20,951 bases of DNA from DATFYM01 sp035315065 (GTDB lineage: Bacteria; Acidobacteriota; Terriglobia; UBA7540): contig DATFYM010000093.1 of the NCBI GenBank assembly GCA_035315065.1, forward strand, positions 1 through 20,951, given 5' to 3'. Shown here one piece after another: positions 14,618 to 20,951 of the stretch; within the stretch, counting starts at the first letter, position 1, and every line of letters begins with the position of its first letter. A program made the position numbers and the translations under genes. The notes under the pieces were generated by a model. That model was given only the letters and a program-made list of their open reading frames with translations, searched no databases and had not been told where the DNA came from.

Positions 14618-16357
14618 TCAATGAAAGTACCGCGCCGGCTCCGGCACGGCGGCGCCGTCCTTGCGCGGATCGGACGCCCCGTAGTTCAGGCCGGTCGCGG
14701 AGTCGTGCATCACGGCTTGGCCGCCGCCCATCGCGACGGAGAAGTCACCTCGGACTTCAAGGTCGTGGCCCTTCTCAATCAACCCCCGTCGAACCTCCTC
14801 CGGCACGCGGTCTTCGATCAGGAACTTGCAGCCGCCGAAGCTGGGGTTGGTGAAGCGCGGCGCTTCCAGCGCGCCCTGGATGTTCATTGAGTAGTCCACC
14901 ACGTTGGAGACGAATTGGGCGTGAGCCTGCGCCTGATTCAGCCCGCCCATGATGCCAAAGCCGATGTGCAGGCCGCCCGCTTCCATAAAGGCCGGGATGA
15001 TGGTGTGAAAGGGCCGCTTGTGCGGGGCCAGCACGTCAGGGTGCTGTGGGTCCAGCAGGAACAGCGCGCCGCGGTTCTGCAAGGCGAAACCGAAATCGTC
15101 CACCACCACGCCCGAGCCAAAGGCGTTGAAGAGGCTCTGAATCAGCGAAACGATGTTGCCGTCTCTATCCACCGCGGTGAGATAGGTGGTATCGTGCCCG
15201 AACCGACCCGGATCGCCCGGCGCGACGTCGCAGTGCGCGTGCTGCGGGTCGATGGTCTGCGCGCGCTCCGCCCCGTACTCCTTGGAGACGATCCCGGCCG
15301 TCGGCACCGGAGCGAACCGGGGGTCGGCGTTGTAGCGGCGCAAGTCCGCATACGCCAGCTTCTGAGCCTCTAGCTTGATGTGGAAGCTGTCGGCGCTGAA
15401 GAACCCGTACTCCGCGAGAGGAAACTTCTCCATGACGTTCAACATCTCGAGCGCCGCCATGCCCTGCTCGTTGGGAGGCAGCTCGTAGACGGTCCAGCCG
15501 CGATAGTTGGTGGAAATCGGCTGCACCCATTCTGGGCGGAAGTCGCGCAGGTCGGCCGCCGCCATCACGCCGCCCAGGCGCTCCGACGTGGCCAGAATGG
15601 CTTTGGCGATGGCACCATCGTAGAAGGCCTCGGGACCCTGGCCGGCGATCAATTCGAGCGCGCGAGCGTACTGAGGATTGCGGAAGACCCCGCCCGGTCC
15701 AGGCGTCCGTCCGTCCGGCATGAAGACGCGCTTGCCGTTCGGATCGGCCTTGAGTTTTTCCTGCTCGGCCCTCCAATAGACGGCGTCCCATTCGGCCACC
15801 GGGAATCCGGTCTTGGCGAAGTAGATGGCAGGCTGAAAAAGGTCGGCCCAAGGCAAGCGGCCGAACTTCTGGTGCAATGCTTCCCAGCCCCTGACGCAGC
15901 CGGGAACCGTCACCGAGTAAATGCCCGCTTGGGGCATGCGCGTGATCCCCTTCCCATTCAGGAACGCGGGCGTCAGCTTCTCGGGAGCCCAGCCGCTCGC
16001 ATTGAGCCCCGTGAGCTTGCCGGTTTTCGCGTCCCACTCCATGGCGAAGAGGTCGCCGCCCATGCCGTTCATCATGGGCTCCATCACACCCATCACCGCG
16101 TTGGCCGCAATCGCCGCGTCGGCCGCCGATCCGCCGCGCGCCAGGATCTGCGCTCCGGCCTGTGAGGCCAGGGTCTGCTCCGTAGCGACAATCCCCTCGC
16201 GGCTGATCACCATCGAGCGCGCCTGAGACCGGTCGGCGGGATTGGTCGGATTGGGCCCGTATGGATTGTGTGCGGATGGATTGCGTTGGGTCGGCATGGT
16301 GGTTTGAAGCAAAAGAACAACGCTGGGAACGATAGTAAGCCACCTCACTTGTTTCAT
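14618..16357 (-). CDS. Gamma-glutamyltransferase-family Ntn hydrolase, exported
   Basis: This 579-residue precursor starts with a signal-like segment (MKQVRWLTIV, hydrophobic to about 20) followed by an Asn-Pro-rich linker with five-residue spacing (NPSAH, NPYGP). The catalytic fold follows. Expected cleavage is between Asp389 and Thr390 in GHDTTYLTAVDRDGN, making Thr390 the N-terminal nucleophile of the small subunit. NGMGGDLFA and the later IMGGLNQAQAHAQ are typical of the superfamily. Where classic GGTs have an Arg that binds the gamma-glutamyl carboxylate (RE-x-AP), this protein reads NASGWAP, so glutathione may not be the substrate; it fits the YwrD-like subgroup better. The ribosome site before the ATG is weak. 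Acting outside the cytoplasm is inferred from the signal. Confidence 0.88.
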   Translation of the reverse strand: MKQVRWLTIVPSVVLLLQTTMPTQRNPSAHNPYGPNPTNPADRSQARSMVISREGIVATEQTLASQAGAQILARGGSAADAAIAANAVMGVMEPMMNGMGGDLFAMEWDAKTGKLTGLNASGWAPEKLTPAFLNGKGITRMPQAGIYSVTVPGCVRGWEALHQKFGRLPWADLFQPAIYFAKTGFPVAEWDAVYWRAEQEKLKADPNGKRVFMPDGRTPGPGGVFRNPQYARALELIAGQGPEAFYDGAIAKAILATSERLGGVMAAADLRDFRPEWVQPISTNYRGWTVYELPPNEQGMAALEMLNVMEKFPLAEYGFFSADSFHIKLEAQKLAYADLRRYNADPRFAPVPTAGIVSKEYGAERAQTIDPQHAHCDVAPGDPGRFGHDTTYLTAVDRDGNIVSLIQSLFNAFGSGVVVDDFGFALQNRGALFLLDPQHPDVLAPHKRPFHTIIPAFMEAGGLHIGFGIMGGLNQAQAHAQFVSNVVDYSMNIQGALEAPRFTNPSFGGCKFLIEDRVPEEVRRGLIEKGHDLEVRGDFSVAMGGGQAVMHDSATGLNYGASDPRKDGAAVPEPARYFH

Positions 16358-16634
16358 AACCCAGCCAGTCTAACCGGCAAACGGCGCCACGGCAAGGCAG
16401 ACCGCTGGCTGTCCGTCGTCCCTGGTCCGTCGTCAGTTGCAGAAGGCGACGGATCCAACGGCGCGGCTTCACTGCCCCGACTGCCTTCCTACTGCCTTCG
16501 TCCTTCCGCCCTCTCCGCACCCCAGGGCAAATCTCTGGTGGCCACTTTTGTTGAGATGTCTCTAGCCTAAACTGTCTCCTTAATCGGCTGAAACAGGTGG
16601 ATTTCCATAAATCCTACCCTTCGCCATAGGCCAG
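16358..16634. other. 277-bp non-coding gap between PPTase and GGT-family genes
   Basis: No credible ORF is present. It contains a 10-bp direct repeat, gtccgtcgtc at 16411-16420 and 16425-16434, and a hairpin near the PPTase stop. The promoter of the minus-strand GGT-family gene should be here, but I see no convincing boxes. Confidence 0.5.
16596..16618 (-). terminator. Possible terminator hairpin of the NRPS-PPTase unit
   Basis: Ggtggattt and aaatcc-t-acc pair (9 bp with one bulge) around a 4-nt loop, starting about 17 nt past the PPTase stop. There is only a weak T run after the stem, so intrinsic termination is uncertain. Confidence 0.3.
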
Positions 16635-17399
16635 CTAGCCAATGGTCGGCTCGCGGAAGCCGGACGGCTCCCAAAGCTTAAGCTCCCACCTCGGGGCTCT
16701 CACGGCAATGGCAGCGACGTAGCCGACGGCCGGCTTCAGTTCTCGGATGGACCAGTGCAGGGCTTCCTGCGGACCGGCCGTCGTGCGGAGGAGGCGGGCA
16801 GGCGAGCCGGGAGCGAGCGACACCTCGAACTGATCGAGAGGAAGCGAAAGGCCCTCACCTTGGGCCTTCACAAAGGCTTCCTTGCGAGTCCAGCAATTGA
16901 AGAAGGCTTCGGCTCGCGAGGGGGCAGGAACCAACCGCAGCGCTTCGACTTCTCGGGGCGCGAAGAATCGACTGGCGACTTCCTCCCAAGCAAAGTCGGT
17001 TCGCACGCCTTCGAGATCAACGCCGACCTGGTGATAGCGGGTGATGGCATACAGCGCCAGTCCTTGGGAGTGAGACAAATTGAAGCGAAGTCCATCGGCG
17101 TAGCCGGGCGCGAGTTCTGGCTTCCCGGACGGGCCGTAGCGGAACTCGAGTTGAACGGGCGCGCAGTCGACGTATAGAGCCAAGATCGCTCTGAGGGTCC
17201 CGCGTGCCACAACAAAGCGCTGTTGGTCCTTTGGGAAGCGAAACCGTGCGGCGCGGGCTCGCTCGTCCGAAGTCAAGGTTGCTTGCGCGCGCTCTAAGTC
17301 GGCAGGGTCCAAGTCGAGGGCGGCCCGCCACGCATGCACTTCCCTCTGCGGCAATGCCAACGAGCGAGGCGGACGGCGCCACGAGAATCGAGAGGCCAT
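16635..17399 (-). CDS. Sfp-type 4'-phosphopantetheinyl transferase
   Basis: This 254-residue enzyme transfers phosphopantetheine from coenzyme A to the serine of carrier domains. FNLSHS is at residues 106-111, VGVDLE at 125-130 (Mg-binding Asp128 and Glu130) and WTRKEAFVKAQGEG at 170-183 (Glu174, Lys178). Length and motif order fit the Sfp/Gsp group rather than the short AcpS group. The ATG lies 7 nt after the stop of the NRPS gene and its ribosome site is poor, so it is probably translated by coupling to the NRPS. The natural client is the NRPS carrier domain next door. Cytoplasmic. Confidence 0.94.
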   Translation of the reverse strand: MASRFSWRRPPRSLALPQREVHAWRAALDLDPADLERAQATLTSDERARAARFRFPKDQQRFVVARGTLRAILALYVDCAPVQLEFRYGPSGKPELAPGYADGLRFNLSHSQGLALYAITRYHQVGVDLEGVRTDFAWEEVASRFFAPREVEALRLVPAPSRAEAFFNCWTRKEAFVKAQGEGLSLPLDQFEVSLAPGSPARLLRTTAGPQEALHWSIRELKPAVGYVAAIAVRAPRWELKLWEPSGFREPTIG

Positions 17400-17406
17400 T
17401 GGCTTC

Positions 17407-20400
17407 TTACGAGAGGGCGGCCGGGCGGCTTGTGGTGAAAGTCGCCTGGGCTTCGACGAGATAAGCGCCCAGCTTGTCGGCTAGAGTATCCACATGCGGC
17501 TCCATGAACATGCCCTGGTGGCCGCCGGGAGCGGAATAGATTTCCAAGCCTCCAGGCACGACATCGCCCCAACCCATTTCGGGATCCATAGAGAGCGCTT
17601 CGAGAGGCGTGTTAGCCTGAATTAACAGTACTCGGCCCGCGTAGATCCTCGGGCGGTAATGGCGGACAGCGAAATACTCCATGCTGTTAAAGACCCGGGG
17701 TAGCCCGTTGATATTTCCAGTGGCGTACAATCGGAGCTTGTAGGAGACCTCCCAACTCGTATGTTTCAGTATCGTCATTCTGGTTCGAAGCTTGTGTCGA
17801 AGATAGTCCAGCCGTTCCGGCATTGTCACCCGGCGGAGATTCTTGAAATGATGATGCCTTATCCTCCTAAAGAGCCGACGCCATTCGGAGCCTTTTGAGT
17901 TCGAACCGTCTGCCGAGGGATTGGGATTCGGAGCATCGAACAGAACCAGGAGAGCGAGTGCCTCACCCTGAATCAGGAGTTGCCGGGCAGTCTCATAGGC
18001 AAGCACTCCGTCTGCGCACCAACCTCCAAGGAAGTACGGGCCTGCGGGCTGAATCTCTCGCACCTTTCTTACCAAGACCGCAGCCATGTCTTCCAGCCTA
18101 AAGGGCGCCGGCAGGCTCTGGATGTCTTCCTCCCCCAGGCCGAGCCCCAGGAACGGCTGGTCAGGGCCGAGGCGTTGAGCCAGAGGCCGGAATAAAGGTC
18201 CGGCGCCAACGCAAAAGAACGGAGCCCTCCAACCGGCAGGCTGAATCGGCACGATGCCAGGAATCGCTTCCAGTTTGCGCTTCTCGGAAAGGAGAGCAGC
18301 CAGATGCTGAATCGTGGGCGCTTGAAAAAGCGCGGCGAGCGGCAGAGTCTTGCCGAATGCTTTCTCGACTCGCGCCATCAGCCTAGTGGCCAGAAGCGAG
18401 TGCCCGCCCAAATCGAAAAAGTTGTCGTGAATGCCCACTTCATCGAGGCGCAGCACACCGCACCAGATTCGCGCCAACTCCTCCTCTAGCTCCGTCCGTG
18501 GCGCTACGAACGCCTGGCCCACTTCCGGTCTCGACTCACCGGGCTCCGGCAGCGCCCCGCGGTTTGCTTTGCCACTCGGTGTCAGTGGCAAGGCTTGAAG
18601 GAACTCGATTCGCGATGGCAGCATGAATTCCGGCAATCTTCGACCCAGAAAGCTGCGTAGCTCCTCAGTGGTAGGAGACTCACCCTGCTTCAGAACAACG
18701 TACGCCACCAGCCGCCTGTCTCCCGGCGCATCTTCGCGCAAAACTACCGCCGTCGTCTTGACCGCCGGGTACTGACCCAGAACCGCCTCAATCTCGCCTA
18801 ACTCGACCCGATAGCCGCGGATCTTCACCTGGTGGTCGAGCCTTCCCAGAAACTCGATATTCCCGTCGGGCCAGTATCGGGCCAGATCGCCAGTCTTATA
18901 CAGGCGCGCCTCAGCCTCGCCGCGGAAGGGGTCGTGGATGAACTTCTCGGCTGTGAGTTCACTTTGGTTCAGGTATCCTCGCGCCAGCCCGTCGCCACCG
19001 ACGTGCAGTTCGCCCGCGACTCCAATCGGGACCGGCTGCAAATGACTGTCCAGAATATGAACCTGCGTGTTGGCGATGGGTCGACCGATCGGAATTGGAG
19101 AATCATGGGTATCCAGCGCCGGGGGAATCTTATAGCAGCAGGTGAACGTAGTGCTCTCCGTTGGGCCGTATCCATTCACCAATTGTGTGGCCGGCAGCAA
19201 CTCCAAAGCGCGCCGAACGTGGGGCACAGAAAGGGCCTCGCCGCCCACAAGCAATTGTCGAACACCTGACAAGGCCAGCGGGGCTTCATCCATCACGGCA
19301 TTGAACAGCGAAGCCGTCAGCCAGACGGTGTTCACGCCCTGCTTCTTCAGTTCGCTTCCCAGCTCTTCAGCCGTCGGCGTCCTCTTCGGAAACAGAACAC
19401 AGCGCCCTCCATGCAGGAGTGCGCCCCAGATTTCGAACGTGGACGCATCGAACGAAATCGGCGCCCGCTGGAGAATCACCTCGCTTTCTCCCAATCGGGC
19501 AAAGTCCGTACCGAACAAGAGCCGCACGATCCCCCGATGGACAACTTCGACGCCTTTGGGCCTGCCGGTGGAACCCGACGTGTACATGATGTAAACCAGG
19601 TTCTCCGGTGTCACGCCACTCGAAGGATTGGGCTCGTCTTCATTGCCTGTCGACTCGAGAAACTCGTCCAGAACAAAGACTCGTGCCCTCGAGGCCGGCA
19701 GTTGAGCTTTCAACGAATTTTGGCTCAACAACACCTGCGCTTCGGTATCCTCGATCATGAAGGCCAGTCGTTCTTTTGGATATGCGGGGTCCAAGGGTAC
19801 ATACGCTCCGCCTGCTTTGAGAATGCCCAGCAGCCCCACTACCAGCTCAGGAGAACGTTCGGCGCAAATCCCCACTCGCGTTTCGCGGTCCACGCCCAGC
19901 CGGCGGAGCCGACGTGCGAGCCGGTTAGCCCGCTGGTTCAATTCGTGGTAGGTGAGACCCTGGTCCCCCAACGTCACGGCCATAGCATTGGGCGTTCGCT
20001 CCGCTTGCTCCTCGAACAACTCATGGACGCACCGCCGGGGATATTCCCGCCGGGTGTTGTTCCACTCCACCAGGAGATGCTGGCGTTCCGGTTGGGTAAG
20101 CATCCGCAGGGCAGAAATCCGTTGATCGGGATCTTGTACTGCTGATGCCAGCAAGGTTTTGAAATGCCCCACCATCCGGCGGATGGTCTCCGCCTCGAAC
20201 AGGTCAGTGCTGTACTCGACCCAGCCTGTGATGCACCCACTCGACTCCTCCAGGGAAACCGTCAAGTCGAGTTTGGCTGTGCCCGTGTCTATCTCCGACG
20301 CTCGTGCGCTCACGCCTGCCAGTGGAAGGCTCTCCGACGGAGCGTTTTGGAGCACGAACATCACTTGAAACAGCGGAGAGTGGCTCAAGCTCCGCTCGGG

Positions 20401-20951
20401 TTCGAGCTCCTCCGCCAGCTTCTGGAAGGGCAAGTCCTGGTGCGCATAGGCTTCCAGGGCGTCCTCCCGCACCCTCCTCAACACCTCCCTAAAACTGGGG
20501 TCGCCCGAGAGGTCCGCGCGCATCACCAGCGTGTTGACGAAGAACCCGATCAACCCGTGCGTGTCCACCTTACTTCGATTGGCAATCAGTGAACCGACGC
20601 ACAGGTCCGTCTGCCCCGTGTAGCGGTGCAGCAGCACCTGCAAGGCGGCCAGCAAGGTCATGAACAGGGTGGTCCCCTCCCGCCTGTTCAGAGCCGCCAG
20701 CGACGTGGTCAAAACCTCAGTCAAGACGACTGCTTCGCGCGCCCCCCCGTGCGTGGGTTGGGTCGGCCGAGGGTGGTCGGTCCAGAGTTGCAGCGCAGCC
20801 GGTGCACCAACCAGACGTTCCCGCCAGTAGGAGAGTTGTTTCTCCAGAACTTCCCCTTGCAGCCATTCCCGTTGCCATTGGGCGAAGTCGCGGTACTGAA
20901 TAGGCAGTTCCGGCAGGCGAGCGGGCTGCCCGCTGCGAAAGGACTCGTACA
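17407..20951 (-). CDS. Non-ribosomal peptide synthetase, C-A-T-TE end module (5' cut by window edge)
   Basis: The frame is open through the right edge, giving about 1180 residues, numbered here from the edge. Residues 1 to about 290 are the second half of a condensation domain (IQYRDFAQWQ, then VGSLIANR, HQDLPFQKL); its HHxxxDG motif is off the window. The adenylation domain follows (YTSGSTGRPKG, GYGPTEST, YKTGDLARYWPDG, KIRGYRVELGEIE, closing TPSGKANRG). The nine-position specificity code appears to be D-A-F-W-L-G-G-T-F, close to valine-type codes. The carrier domain has LGGHSL, with its Ser codon at 18397-18399. The C-terminal thioesterase releases the product; its nucleophile elbow is GWCADG, with Cys at 18016-18018, an Asp in LFDAP and a His in GGHQG. 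It is followed by the PPTase. The final product is not predictable because upstream modules are missing. Confidence 0.96.
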   Translation of the reverse strand, partial: YESFRSGQPARLPELPIQYRDFAQWQREWLQGEVLEKQLSYWRERLVGAPAALQLWTDHPRPTQPTHGGAREAVVLTEVLTTSLAALNRREGTTLFMTLLAALQVLLHRYTGQTDLCVGSLIANRSKVDTHGLIGFFVNTLVMRADLSGDPSFREVLRRVREDALEAYAHQDLPFQKLAEELEPERSLSHSPLFQVMFVLQNAPSESLPLAGVSARASEIDTGTAKLDLTVSLEESSGCITGWVEYSTDLFEAETIRRMVGHFKTLLASAVQDPDQRISALRMLTQPERQHLLVEWNNTRREYPRRCVHELFEEQAERTPNAMAVTLGDQGLTYHELNQRANRLARRLRRLGVDRETRVGICAERSPELVVGLLGILKAGGAYVPLDPAYPKERLAFMIEDTEAQVLLSQNSLKAQLPASRARVFVLDEFLESTGNEDEPNPSSGVTPENLVYIMYTSGSTGRPKGVEVVHRGIVRLLFGTDFARLGESEVILQRAPISFDASTFEIWGALLHGGRCVLFPKRTPTAEELGSELKKQGVNTVWLTASLFNAVMDEAPLALSGVRQLLVGGEALSVPHVRRALELLPATQLVNGYGPTESTTFTCCYKIPPALDTHDSPIPIGRPIANTQVHILDSHLQPVPIGVAGELHVGGDGLARGYLNQSELTAEKFIHDPFRGEAEARLYKTGDLARYWPDGNIEFLGRLDHQVKIRGYRVELGEIEAVLGQYPAVKTTAVVLREDAPGDRRLVAYVVLKQGESPTTEELRSFLGRRLPEFMLPSRIEFLQALPLTPSGKANRGALPEPGESRPEVGQAFVAPRTELEEELARIWCGVLRLDEVGIHDNFFDLGGHSLLATRLMARVEKAFGKTLPLAALFQAPTIQHLAALLSEKRKLEAIPGIVPIQPAGWRAPFFCVGAGPLFRPLAQRLGPDQPFLGLGLGEEDIQSLPAPFRLEDMAAVLVRKVREIQPAGPYFLGGWCADGVLAYETARQLLIQGEALALLVLFDAPNPNPSADGSNSKGSEWRRLFRRIRHHHFKNLRRVTMPERLDYLRHKLRTRMTILKHTSWEVSYKLRLYATGNINGLPRVFNSMEYFAVRHYRPRIYAGRVLLIQANTPLEALSMDPEMGWGDVVPGGLEIYSAPGGHQGMFMEPHVDTLADKLGAYLVEAQATFTTSRPAALS

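Noticed and set aside
15165..16520. 451-codon ORF in another minus-strand frame of the GGT-family gene
   Set aside because: It is a frame-shifted reading of the catalytic gene; its protein is a low-complexity Arg-rich chain.
16540..16600. Possible insertion-sequence end near the PPTase gene
   Set aside because: No matching inverted end, target duplication or transposase fragment was found.

Overview
The window looks like chromosomal DNA of a soil-type Acidobacteriota bacterium. This is an inference from gene content: Tat-exported sugar enzymes, a DUF1080 protein, a FecR plus tryptophan-rich secreted protein, a Pkn-type kinase and an NRPS. High GC, long antisense shadow ORFs and hairpin-forming simple repeats between genes point the same way. 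No rRNA, tRNA, CRISPR array, integrase or transposase is visible.

Layout, left half. Positions 1-4906 (+) form a glycan-degradation block. It holds the 3' end of a GH2 beta-mannosidase, a Tat-exported GH30 glycosidase, a secreted DUF1080 (3-keto-disaccharide hydrolase fold) protein and a Tat-exported Gfo/Idh/MocA oxidoreductase. The last three are closely spaced and probably one operon. At 5054-6100 (+) lies a CurA-type zinc-free medium-chain reductase. At 6287-8682 (+) a 704-residue fusion of a Ser/Thr kinase and a BNR beta-propeller overlaps by one base a 93-residue MoaD/ThiS-like protein ending in Gly-Gly. This is the most unusual unit in the window. Positions 8683-9121 hold no gene.

Layout, right half. 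At 9122-10894 (+) is a secreted FecR/DUF6600-like protein, followed after a strong hairpin by a secreted glycine-zipper protein at 11082-12143 (+). Everything further right is on the minus strand: a small secreted protein (12313-12813), a DUF58 membrane protein (12967-14484), a gamma-glutamyltransferase-family Ntn hydrolase (14618-16357), an Sfp-type phosphopantetheinyl transferase (16635-17399) and the 3' end of an NRPS (17407 to the right edge) with partial C, A, T and TE domains. The transferase starts 7 nt after the NRPS stop and probably primes the NRPS carrier domain. The TE carries Cys in place of the usual nucleophile Ser.

Intergenic spaces carry at least three families of imperfect inverted repeats: a cacagag type at 1129-1229, a cgattg heptamer type at 12146-12222 and 14500-14617, and a tcgaatttcga type at 8821-8855 and 12831-12961. 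All calls come from reading the sequence; no database search was run.
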